NCBI RefSeq assembly: GCF_003208655.1
Contig: NZ_QKLU01000001.1
Span: 434,001-498,000 of the forward strand
DNA length: 64,000 bases
From: Pedobacter nutrimenti
GTDB taxonomy: Bacteria; Bacteroidota; Bacteroidia; Sphingobacteriales; Sphingobacteriaceae
Direction of reading: 5' to 3'
This document shows, in pieces, positions 17,480 to 25,143 of this stretch. Both the position numbers and the translations under genes were made by a program. The notes under the pieces were generated by a model that saw only the letters and a program-made list of their open reading frames with translations, did no database searches and was not told the origin of the DNA. How positions within the stretch are numbered: the stretch's first letter is position 1; the number at the start of each line of letters is the position of its first letter.

Positions 17480-19336
17480 ATGAAGATAGTAATTGCAGAG
17501 AAACCATCTGTTGCACGTGAACTGGCAAAAGTATTTGGGGCTACAACCAAAAAAAATGGATACATTGAGGGGAAAGGCTATTCGTTTACCTGGGCATTTG
17601 GGCATCTTTTGCAATTGGCGCCTCCGCAGGAATACGGTTTTATTGGCTGGAGAAGACAGCATTTACCTATGCTGCCAAAAAAATTCAAATTAGCCATCCG
17701 AAAAATTAAAACCAAAGAAGGCTTTGTTGATGATCCGGCAGTAAAAAAACAACTGGACATTATCCGGCAGTTATTTGATGAGGCGACAGAGATCATTGTG
17801 GCTACGGATGCGGGGAGGGAAGGTGAACTTATTTTCCGCTATATCTATTACTATTTAAAATGCAAAAAGCCTTTTAAAAGGCTTTGGATCTCTTCTCAAA
17901 CAGATGAAGCCATAAAGGAAGGCTTTAGAAACCTTAAACCGGGAACAGACTATGACACACTTTTTAATTCCGCTCATTGCCGCTCTGAATCGGACTGGCT
18001 GGTCGGAATGAATGCCACCCAGGCATTAAGTATTTCTGCAGGGGCAAGGTCTGTATTGTCACTTGGTCGGGTGCAAACGCCTACACTGGCCATGATTTGT
18101 TCCAGATATCTGGAAATTAAAAACTTTGTTCCACAGACCTATTATCAGTTAAGTATCCAGTTAGATCAGCAAGGACAAATATTTAAAGCAATATCTGTAA
18201 ATAGCTTTGACAAAAAGGAAGAGGCAGAAGCGTTGTTTGAAAAAATTGAAGACCTTAAATCTGGTTTTCCAAATGGGGGGCACATTCTGGATGTGGAGGC
18301 CAAACCCCGTAAGGAACCACCTCCCTTGCTTCATGACCTGAGTAGTTTACAGCAGGAAGCCAATAAGAAAAAGGGCTTTACTGCGGACCAGACCTTAAGT
18401 TTGCTTCAGAATTTATATGAAAGCAAACTGGTTTCTTACCCCAGAACAGGTAGCCGATATATAGGTGACGATATTTTTGCGGGTATTCCGGACCTCATCC
18501 GTAAGGTAAGCGACCACCCGGACTTTGGAAAACAGGCGGATTTCCTGCAAACAGTAAGCCTGAACAAAAGAAGTGTAAATGCGAAAAAAGTAACCGATCA
18601 CCATGCCATTTTACCAACTGGTGAAAATGCTTATGGCTTAAGTGCCGATAAACAAGCAATTTATGATATGGTCGTGGGACGTATGCTGGAAGCTTTTCAC
18701 CAGGAGTGCGTAAAAGAGGTCACCAAAATTACAGTTGAATCCGGATCGCTGTTTACAGCAAACGGTACCGTGATCCGGTCGGCAGGTTGGAGATCGGTTT
18801 GGAATGATAATGAAGAAGAAAAGAAAGATGAAGACAATCCATCTTTGCCCAAAGTAAAAAAGGGAGAACTTCTTCCCATCATAGAAAAGCAGCTACTGGA
18901 AAAACAAACCAAACCAAAAGCAATGTATAATGAGGCCTCACTGCTTAAGGCCCTGGAAACTTCAGGTAAAGAAATAGAAGATGAAGAGCTTCGTTATGCC
19001 ATGAAAGATACGGGATTGGGAACGCCGGCAACCAGAGCATCTATTATTGAAACCTTAATCACCAGGGAATACATTATCCGGGAAAAAAGAAACCTGGTTC
19101 CTACCTCTAAAGGACTTGCAGTTTACGATGTGGTAAAAGACCAGAAAATTGCCCAGGCTGAATTGACCGGACAATGGGAAAAGCGGCTGGAGGAAATCAG
19201 GACAGGTGCGTCTGTTACTGATTTTAAATCTGAAATTACAGATTATACCCGTACCATTACAAATGAACTTCTCGCAGCAGGGGCTACACTTTTAGATAAA
19301 ATGTCTCCTAAAACAGAATCCGTAAAGGCGGGATAA
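17480..19336 (+). CDS. topB: DNA topoisomerase III
   Basis: 618 residues from the ATG at 17480; a TTG directly before it is in frame but less likely. The Toprim domain is at the N-terminus (IVIAEKPSVA; ATDAGREGELIF near residue 110), and the catalytic tyrosine is Tyr320 in SYPRTGSRY. Type IA enzymes usually have Asp where this motif has the Gly after Thr; I believe Gly is common in Bacteroidota topB. It decatenates DNA and typically partners a RecQ helicase; a recQ lies 18 kb away. No zinc-finger tail is seen. Confidence 0.95.
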   Translation: MKIVIAEKPSVARELAKVFGATTKKNGYIEGKGYSFTWAFGHLLQLAPPQEYGFIGWRRQHLPMLPKKFKLAIRKIKTKEGFVDDPAVKKQLDIIRQLFDEATEIIVATDAGREGELIFRYIYYYLKCKKPFKRLWISSQTDEAIKEGFRNLKPGTDYDTLFNSAHCRSESDWLVGMNATQALSISAGARSVLSLGRVQTPTLAMICSRYLEIKNFVPQTYYQLSIQLDQQGQIFKAISVNSFDKKEEAEALFEKIEDLKSGFPNGGHILDVEAKPRKEPPPLLHDLSSLQQEANKKKGFTADQTLSLLQNLYESKLVSYPRTGSRYIGDDIFAGIPDLIRKVSDHPDFGKQADFLQTVSLNKRSVNAKKVTDHHAILPTGENAYGLSADKQAIYDMVVGRMLEAFHQECVKEVTKITVESGSLFTANGTVIRSAGWRSVWNDNEEEKKDEDNPSLPKVKKGELLPIIEKQLLEKQTKPKAMYNEASLLKALETSGKEIEDEELRYAMKDTGLGTPATRASIIETLITREYIIREKRNLVPTSKGLAVYDVVKDQKIAQAELTGQWEKRLEEIRTGASVTDFKSEITDYTRTITNELLAAGATLLDKMSPKTESVKAG

Positions 19337-19346
19337 GCTGAAACAG

Positions 19347-19410
19347 GCAAAACAGTATTAAAAATGGCTTTTAAAGGTTTGTGGTACTGTTTTTGCTTAA
19401 AAGTCATTTT
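19347..19410. repeat. Two interleaved inverted repeats between topB and the response regulator gene
   Basis: Order is A1-B1-A2-B2. A1 gcaaaacagta (19347-19357) pairs with A2 tactgtttttgc (19385-19396) with one bulged T. B1 aaaatggctttta (19361-19373) pairs with B2 taaaagtcatttt (19398-19410) with one G-U. The linkers (3, 11 and 1 nt) are too short for both stems to form together, so they are probably alternative structures. Confidence 0.6.
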
Positions 19411-19484
19411 GCCATTAATCACATTTTTGTCCAGTAGATAGAAATACATGTTTGAACGCATATCAGCAGATCAGAATTAATTAG

Positions 19485-19850
19485 ATGAGTACACAAAAAA
19501 GAGTCATGATTGCGGATGATGATCCCGGAATATTAGATGCAGTGGAAGCCATGCTGGAATTTGGAGGTTATGAGGTAAGTTCGACTTCAAATGGGGCAAC
19601 TGTGCTGGAGATGCAGGATCATTTTCCTGATCTTCTGCTGTTGGACATCTGGATGTCCGGAACAGATGGGAGAGATGTTTGTAAAAAGCTTAAAGAGCAG
19701 GAAAATACCAGGAACATGCCGATTATTATGATTTCTGCAAGTACTGAACTTGAAAAATCTGCGAAAGAGGCTGGAGCTGATGATTTTTTGGAAAAACCTT
19801 TTGATATGGAAGAATTGCTGACGAAAATAGAATATTTTTTGAGCAAGTAA
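19485..19850 (+). CDS. Single-domain response regulator (CheY-like receiver)
   Basis: 121 residues, a receiver domain only. Acidic pocket Asp11-Asp12, phosphoacceptor Asp54 (LLLLDIWMSG), Thr/Ser switch in ISAS and Lys104 in LEKPF. There is no DNA-binding output domain, so it would act by protein contact or in a phosphorelay. No histidine kinase gene is nearby. The leader holds the interleaved repeats described at 19347-19410. Confidence 0.93.
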   Translation: MSTQKRVMIADDDPGILDAVEAMLEFGGYEVSSTSNGATVLEMQDHFPDLLLLDIWMSGTDGRDVCKKLKEQENTRNMPIIMISASTELEKSAKEAGADDFLEKPFDMEELLTKIEYFLSK

Positions 19851-20015
19851 TTTTTCTTTCTTTTTAGTTTCAGTTATTAGACTCTATTTTTTCCGTTATA
19901 GTTACTGTTAACCATTTTTTTGAGCGGAAAAAAAGCCAGGAGATGGTGAGGTGCAAATTCAATTAAACAATATCGTTTTTCAGGTGTTATTTGGCTAATT
20001 ATAAAAGCGAAACAA

Positions 20016-20336
20016 ATGAAAACAGATCTCGTAGAAATATTTCAAACCATCAGGGCCGCCTTACAGCCATATGCTGCTATGGGATTTGTGAACCGCGTGA
20101 ACAGCGACCTGGAATATGATCTCTGGAGTGAAAAGGAACAAGCCGATCAAACCTTCTTTTTTGTGTCGGTAAGTATCTCAAAGGAAAGTGTGTGGTATAA
20201 AACTGGTTTTGAACATCATTTAAAAAGTGGAGAGGCTTCTTTAGAGATAAAACAACTGGATGATTTGTTAATGAGCCAGATTGAAGATACCTTTGCCGCC
20301 GGGTATAAGATATTTAAGGAAAAAGAATGGGTCTGA
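20016..20336 (+). CDS. Hypothetical protein (106 aa) upstream of the endonuclease-like gene
   Basis: 106 residues with a mixed alpha/beta pattern (FFFVSVSISKESVWYKTGF in the middle), no signal peptide or membrane segment, and no family I recognise. It overlaps the next gene by 10 bp, and that one overlaps miaA by 1 bp, so all three are translated from one message. Coding potential is supported by this tight packing. Confidence 0.75.
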   Translation: MKTDLVEIFQTIRAALQPYAAMGFVNRVNSDLEYDLWSEKEQADQTFFFVSVSISKESVWYKTGFEHHLKSGEASLEIKQLDDLLMSQIEDTFAAGYKIFKEKEWV

Positions 20337-21133
20337 ACAGACTTTGGCATCGGGAAATCATCACTTCATTAAAGCAAATGGGAATTGAACCTCAGGAAAT
20401 GGAAAAGCATAATTGTCAATTGCTTTTTATTCCGGGACAAAATCTAATAATGAACCTGATCTCAATTTCTGACCATCCCGGGCCAGAATACCTTTGTACT
20501 TTACAACAGGAATACCAGTTGAAAGACATTTTGCTTTTGCAGCTATGGGAAGATGTCTGGTTAACAAAAAGTGGGCAGGTAATGGGGCGTATTAAATCTA
20601 TACTTGGACTCAATGAGAGGGTGCATGGACGAAAAACGCATCTGGAAAAAATTACCGGAACCCAGGCGGCCTTGTTTATGGATCTTTATCATATCCAGGG
20701 CAAAGCGAAGGGCCGCTATAATTACGCACTTTGTAATAAGGGAGAAATACTGGCAGTGGCAATCTTTAGCCATAAAAGAAGAATGAAAGATAAGGGTGCC
20801 GGTTATACTTCTGCGGAGTTGATCCGCTTTGCAAGTAAAGATGGTATAACGGTTATTGGTGGATTGACCAAATTGTTGCAGCACTATGTTAAAGAACAGA
20901 AGCCTGATGATATTATGAGTTATGCCGACCGGGATTGGTCCGCAGGAAAAGGCTATGTATCTTCGGGATTTGAATATGTATCGCAAACCCCTGCATTGAC
21001 CATTTATCTGGATACCCATAGTTTTGAGCGTTTTGTTCCGCGTAGTGGTGTTCCGGGACACCTGGATACTGGAAACGTTCAGTACCAAACCATCTTTAAC
21101 ACAGGAAGTTTAAAATATATTTATTATCCATAA
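20327..21133 (+). CDS. Phage homing-endonuclease-like protein (268 aa)
   Basis: The pattern resembles a family of phage proteins annotated as Hef-like or HNH/GIY-YIG-associated homing endonucleases: LQLWEDVW (about 71-78), HGRKTHL (about 99-105), YHIQG (about 121-125), AVAIFSHKR, then ELIRFASKDG, VIGGLTKLLQ and MSYADRDWSAGKGYVSSGF. The phage versions read roughly as edeW, RKC, nHIQG, RfcsK, VvGGasKL and SYaDrRws.G.lYe.lGF; I compare these from memory. Here it is a chromosomal gene fused tightly into a unit with miaA. Whether it still cuts DNA is unknown; the 'RKT' and 'YHIQG' forms differ from the usual residues. Confidence 0.75.
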   Translation: MGLNRLWHREIITSLKQMGIEPQEMEKHNCQLLFIPGQNLIMNLISISDHPGPEYLCTLQQEYQLKDILLLQLWEDVWLTKSGQVMGRIKSILGLNERVHGRKTHLEKITGTQAALFMDLYHIQGKAKGRYNYALCNKGEILAVAIFSHKRRMKDKGAGYTSAELIRFASKDGITVIGGLTKLLQHYVKEQKPDDIMSYADRDWSAGKGYVSSGFEYVSQTPALTIYLDTHSFERFVPRSGVPGHLDTGNVQYQTIFNTGSLKYIYYP

Positions 21134-22071
21134 TGTCTGTACAACCTTTGCTTGTCGTTTTGGGTCCTACAGCCTCTGGTAAAACAAGGCTTGCTGTAAA
21201 ATTAGCCAGTGAACTTCGTGGAGAGGTGATTAGTGCCGACAGTCGGCAGGTTTTTAAAGGTATGGATATTGGGACCGGAAAAGACCTTCATGAATACCGG
21301 ATTGATGGGAGCCTGATCCCATATCACCTTATAAATCATAAGACAGCAGGAGAGCGCTACCAGGTCAACGCGTTTAAAGAAGATTTTTATGAAATCTTTA
21401 ATGCGCTTCACTTGAGAAGGAGACTGCCGATCGTGTGCGGAGGTACAGGTATGTATATTCACAGCATTCTACAGGAACATGAATATACAGCAGTTCCTGT
21501 ATCTGAAAAACTGAGGTCAGAAATAAAGGACCTGGGTCTTGCCGAATTGAAGAAAATCTTGCTGGAGTACCCCCGCTCTTTTTGGAATCATGCAGATCAA
21601 AGTACTTCCAAGCGTTTGATCAGGGCAATAGAAATTGCAGATTACCTCAGTAAAAATACTTTAGAAAAAAAAATAAGACCTGTTTTTGAACCTTTGGTGA
21701 TCGGTTTGACATCGGATATTGCCTCCAGAAGAGAACGAATAGCCCAAAGACTGGACCAAAGACTTCAATCTGGGCTCATTGAGGAAGTTCAGGACCTTAT
21801 GGAAATAGGAGTATCAGCAGATACTTTGATTTTTTACGGCTTGGAGTACAAGTTTGTTGTGGCCTATTTACAGCATGAACTGAATTTTGAGCAGCTTAGA
21901 GAACGTTTGATGATTGCTATTTGTCAGTTTGCCAAGCGGCAGATGACTTTTTTCAGAAAAATGGAAAAGGATGGGGTAAAGATTCACTGGTTTGACATAG
22001 ATGTCTGTGATGATCTTTATGCTTCAGCATTAAGCTGTTTTAATATTACTTTTCCAGGTCTGGAATTGTAA
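21133..22071 (+). CDS. miaA: tRNA dimethylallyltransferase (divergent MiaA)
   Basis: 312 residues. P-loop LGPTASGKT near residues 10-18, then ISADSRQVFKGMDIGTGKD, where typical MiaA proteins have MDIGTAKP, and CGGTGMYI for the usual GGTxLY motif. MiaA transfers a dimethylallyl group to A37 of tRNAs reading UNN codons. The substitutions make it a diverged member; many Bacteroidota carry a more canonical miaA elsewhere, so this could be a second copy with altered substrate use. It starts on the last base of the preceding stop codon. Confidence 0.85.
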   Translation: MSVQPLLVVLGPTASGKTRLAVKLASELRGEVISADSRQVFKGMDIGTGKDLHEYRIDGSLIPYHLINHKTAGERYQVNAFKEDFYEIFNALHLRRRLPIVCGGTGMYIHSILQEHEYTAVPVSEKLRSEIKDLGLAELKKILLEYPRSFWNHADQSTSKRLIRAIEIADYLSKNTLEKKIRPVFEPLVIGLTSDIASRRERIAQRLDQRLQSGLIEEVQDLMEIGVSADTLIFYGLEYKFVVAYLQHELNFEQLRERLMIAICQFAKRQMTFFRKMEKDGVKIHWFDIDVCDDLYASALSCFNITFPGLEL

Positions 22072-22412
22072 ATGACCTTATGTTTTTCCCGCCTTTAATT
22101 AGGATAAGCCCCAAAAAGAAAATACAGAACCTGGCTCTGAGCTACCCTGAAAATGGATCCCTTATCTTTGCGATTTGACTGCGATAGAAATCCGTTTCTC
22201 TAATAAAAAAAAGGGACTCATACTGCATTCATACCGGACTCATACCGGACTCATCTCTAATCAGATGACATGATCCGGGTCCTGCCGGCTGGTGGAATGT
22301 TTTGTTTTTCTGACAATTCTCTGATGGGCTGTTTTGATGGAAATTAAGGCATGGCATGCATTTTGTTTTTATCCCTGTATAGATTGAAGCGCTCTTTTAA
22401 AAACGAAAACAG
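22072..22412. other. Intergenic region between miaA and the beta-barrel gene
   Basis: 341 bp with no ORF I would support. It holds an 11-bp tandem duplication (cataccggact at 22230-22240 and 22241-22251) with a related ggactcatac just upstream. No clear promoter box or terminator was found. Confidence 0.5.
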
Positions 22413-22943
22413 ATGAACAGAACTACTAAAATTTTAGCCTCTGCAGTAGCTGCAGTAGCTTTATTCTTTACGACAAATGCAAACGCTCAATCAAATAAGC
22501 TGGGGATCGGACTCAATGTAGGTGTACCAACAACAGATGCTTTTAAATTTGCGCTTGGTGGTGACGTACGTTTCCAGTTTGATGTTTCTAAACAGGTATC
22601 CATTCCGGTAACTGCGGGCTATACCAATTTCTTTGGAAAGAAAGATTACTTTGGTCCTGGACTGGATATGCCTAATTATGGGTTTATTCCTGCTAAAGCT
22701 GGTGTAAAAGTGTTTTTTGATGAATCCGGTTCCGGATTCTATGGTATGGGAGAAGTAGGAGCGGCTTTTGGAGTAACCAATGGATCTAAAACAGGATTCT
22801 TATATTCACCGGCAATCGGATATTCCTGGAGCAGTGGTTTGGACCTTGGTGTGAAATATGAAGGGATTTCTAAAGGAACCAATTATGGCCCGAATAACAT
22901 TGGACAGGTTGCCTTACGTTTAGCTTATGGCTTTAAATTGTAA
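22413..22943 (+). CDS. Outer-membrane beta-barrel protein (176 aa)
   Basis: A clear Sec signal peptide (KILASAVAAVALFFTTNANAQS, cleavage after about residue 25) is followed by alternating beta strands rich in Gly, Tyr and Phe and a C-terminal strand ending LAYGFKL, typical of small 8-strand outer-membrane barrels. Specific role unknown; possibly a porin-like or structural barrel. Monocistronic, with a strong terminator 27 bp after its stop. Confidence 0.85.
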   Translation: MNRTTKILASAVAAVALFFTTNANAQSNKLGIGLNVGVPTTDAFKFALGGDVRFQFDVSKQVSIPVTAGYTNFFGKKDYFGPGLDMPNYGFIPAKAGVKVFFDESGSGFYGMGEVGAAFGVTNGSKTGFLYSPAIGYSWSSGLDLGVKYEGISKGTNYGPNNIGQVALRLAYGFKL

Positions 22944-22969
22944 ACAGCTGATTTTTAAAGCATAGAACC

Positions 22970-23003
22970 AAAGCCTGGCAGATTACAATTGCCGGGCTTT
23001 TTA
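22970..23003 (+). terminator. Rho-independent terminator of the beta-barrel gene
   Basis: aaagcctggca (22970-22980) pairs with tgccgggcttt (22990-23000) with one G-U, loop gattacaat, then a T-rich tail. Confidence 0.85.
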
Positions 23004-23142
23004 TTGTGCCTAAAACAGGAGCAGGTGCGCTAGTGGATTATTTGTAATTGTTAACTCACAAATCGCTTTGAAAGGGCAAAAAAACACCAGCTTTTTTACT
23101 TATTCAAATTTAAAATGCTATTTTGAGCAAAAAACCGAATTA

Positions 23143-23670
23143 ATGAATAAGTATGTAGGCGCAGTACTGTTATTTGCATTGTTTTCATGCAGAAATACAG
23201 ATCATCATACTGCAAAGGGCACAGACAGCACGGAGACGTCTGTGAAAAAAACAAGTGATGTCAGTTTGAAAGACCCTGTTGTACAAGCCATATATTCAGA
23301 TTACATTTTGCTGAAAAATGCATTGGTGGATACGAAATATGAGGAGGCAAAACAGGCGGCGAAAGAACTCTCAGGTAAACTGGCAGCCTTTCAGGGGTGT
23401 GAAAATACAGCTTTGATTGCGAACAAAATCAATGCTGCTAAAAACATTGAAGAACAGAGAAAAGAATTTACTTTTTTAAGCTCGGATGTGATTGCCCTGT
23501 TCAGGCACGCAGACCTGAAGAGTGGGACGATTTATGTGCAACATTGCCCAATGGCCAACCATGGCGACGGAGGGGACTGGGTGTCATCTGAAACGAAAAT
23601 CCAAAATCCATATTATGGAAAACAAATGATGGAATGTGGTGCGGTTATGGAAGAATTTAAAAGCAAATAA
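23143..23670 (+). CDS. DUF3347 family lipoprotein
   Basis: 175 residues from the ATG at 23143; an in-frame TTG at 23068 would add 25 residues that do not look like a signal, while MNKYVGAVLLFALFSC is a good lipoprotein signal with the cysteine at residue 16. The C-terminal half carries the DUF3347 pattern VQHCPMANHGDGGDWVSSE, then IQNPYYGKQMMECG. Cys, Met and His in these motifs suggest copper or other soft-metal binding, in line with related domains fused to CusB-type proteins. Lipid-anchored in the envelope. Confidence 0.87.
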   Translation: MNKYVGAVLLFALFSCRNTDHHTAKGTDSTETSVKKTSDVSLKDPVVQAIYSDYILLKNALVDTKYEEAKQAAKELSGKLAAFQGCENTALIANKINAAKNIEEQRKEFTFLSSDVIALFRHADLKSGTIYVQHCPMANHGDGGDWVSSETKIQNPYYGKQMMECGAVMEEFKSK

Positions 23671-23709
23671 GTGCTTTGATTGAGGTTGATGACCAAGCAT
23701 TTAACAATA

Positions 23710-23738
23710 ATTTAACAGCTTTTGACCGCTTGTTAAAT
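23710..23738. repeat. Inverted repeat upstream of gltA
   Basis: atttaaca (23710-23717) and tgttaaat (23731-23738) flank 13 nt; a further overlapping copy, atttaacaa, lies at 23699-23707. It sits just upstream of the gltA -7 box and could be an operator, or a weak terminator for the preceding gene. Confidence 0.4.
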
Positions 23739-23759
23739 CCTAAATAAATATAGATTAGT

Positions 23760-23767
23760 TACTTTTG
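23760..23767 (+). promoter_or_regulatory. -7 box (TACTTTTG) of gltA
   Basis: TACTTTTG matches TAnnTTTG and ends 19 nt before the gltA ATG at 23787. A TTG at 23730-23732 is 27 nt upstream, longer than the usual spacing. Confidence 0.55.
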
Positions 23768-23786
23768 TTATTATAAATTATAAGAT

Positions 23787-25073
23787 ATGTCAGAGATTGC
23801 AGAAATTAAGATTGATGGTAAAGTATATGAATTTCCTGTTATTACAGGAACTGAAGGGGAGAAGTCAATAGATATTTCAAAATTAAGGGACCAAACGGGT
23901 TATATCACTCTTGATTTTGGATATAAGAATACAGGTTCAACCAAAAGCGCAATTACTTTTTTAGATGGTGAAAAAGGCATTTTGAAATACCGTGGTTATC
24001 CGATTGAAGTGCTTGCAGAGAAATCTACTTTTCTGGAAGTTGCTTATTTGTTAATTTACGGAGACCTGCCTAAAAAAGAAGAACTGGAGCATTTTCAACT
24101 GCAGATTAGCCGTCATACGCTGATCCACGAAGACATGAAGAAGTTTTTGGATGGTTATCCGTCCAAATCCCATCCAATGGCGCAGCTGGCTTCATTGGTT
24201 TGCTCACTTTCTACATTTTATCCGGAATCTTTAAACGCAAATTCTTCTCCGGAAACAATGGATCTGACCATGATTAAACTTCTGGCGAAATTCCCGACCA
24301 TTGTTTCTTTCATTTATAAAAAATCACTGGGTCATCCACTGATTTATCCAAAAAATAAATATGATTACGTAACCAATTTCATCAATATGATTTTTGGTCA
24401 GCGTACTGAAGAAATAGAAATTGATCCGGTAGTAGTTAAAGCAATGAACACGTTGCTGATCCTGCATGCAGATCATGAACAAAATTGTTCTGCTTCAACC
24501 GTTAGAATGGTTGGATCTTCAGACTGTAATCTTTATGCTTCGGTATCTGCAGGTATTGCAGCCTTATGGGGACCATTACATGGTGGTGCCAATCAAGCCG
24601 TGATTGAAATGCTGGAACGCATTAAAGAAGATGGTGGTGATACAGAAAAATGGATCAACAAAGCGAAAGATAAAAATGATCCTTTCCGTATGATGGGCTT
24701 TGGACACAGGGTATATAAAAACTTTGATCCCAGAGCGAAGATTATTAAGAAAGCTTGTGATGAGATCCTTGAAAAATTAGGGATCAATGATCCGGTACTG
24801 GAAATTGCTAAAAAACTGGAAGAAGCTGCATTGAGCGATGCTTATTTCGTAGAACGTAAGTTGTATCCTAATGTTGACTTCTATTCGGGCATCATTTACA
24901 GGGCGCTGGGTTTCCCAACTGATATGTTTACGGTCTTATTTGCCCTGGGCCGTTTACCTGGATGGATTGCCCAATGGAAAGAAATGCACGAAAACAAAGA
25001 GCCAATTGGCCGTCCGCGTCAAATTTATGTTGGCCATACCAACAGGGAATTTGTGAGCATAGACAAACGATAA
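23787..25073 (+). CDS. gltA: Citrate synthase
   Basis: 428 residues, the length of type II (hexameric) bacterial citrate synthases. Active-site features are seen at LHADHEQNCSAST, WGPLHGGANQAVIEML and GFGHRVYKNFDPRA; the catalytic Asp lies near FVERKLYPNVDFYSG. It condenses oxaloacetate with acetyl-CoA, the first step of the TCA cycle, in the cytoplasm. It has its own -7 box upstream and a bidirectional terminator downstream. Confidence 0.98.
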   Translation: MSEIAEIKIDGKVYEFPVITGTEGEKSIDISKLRDQTGYITLDFGYKNTGSTKSAITFLDGEKGILKYRGYPIEVLAEKSTFLEVAYLLIYGDLPKKEELEHFQLQISRHTLIHEDMKKFLDGYPSKSHPMAQLASLVCSLSTFYPESLNANSSPETMDLTMIKLLAKFPTIVSFIYKKSLGHPLIYPKNKYDYVTNFINMIFGQRTEEIEIDPVVVKAMNTLLILHADHEQNCSASTVRMVGSSDCNLYASVSAGIAALWGPLHGGANQAVIEMLERIKEDGGDTEKWINKAKDKNDPFRMMGFGHRVYKNFDPRAKIIKKACDEILEKLGINDPVLEIAKKLEEAALSDAYFVERKLYPNVDFYSGIIYRALGFPTDMFTVLFALGRLPGWIAQWKEMHENKEPIGRPRQIYVGHTNREFVSIDKR

Positions 25074-25090
25074 TGAAATTTGTCTCATAA

Positions 25091-25126
25091 AAAAAACCTT
25101 TGCCATACTTGGCAAAGGTTTTTTTT
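25091..25126. terminator. Bidirectional terminator between gltA and the DUF3667 gene
   Basis: Stem of about 15 bp, A-run then cctttgcca (25097-25105) with tggcaaagg (25110-25118) then a T-run, tetraloop tact. It has A and T tracts on both sides, so it can serve both convergent genes. Confidence 0.9.
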
Positions 25127-25143
25127 ATTTCCCAATAAATTGA

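Noticed and set aside
20561..21088. 175-aa open frame on the minus strand
   Set aside because: Antisense to the endonuclease-like gene; composition is unlike a folded protein and it has no neighbours on that strand.
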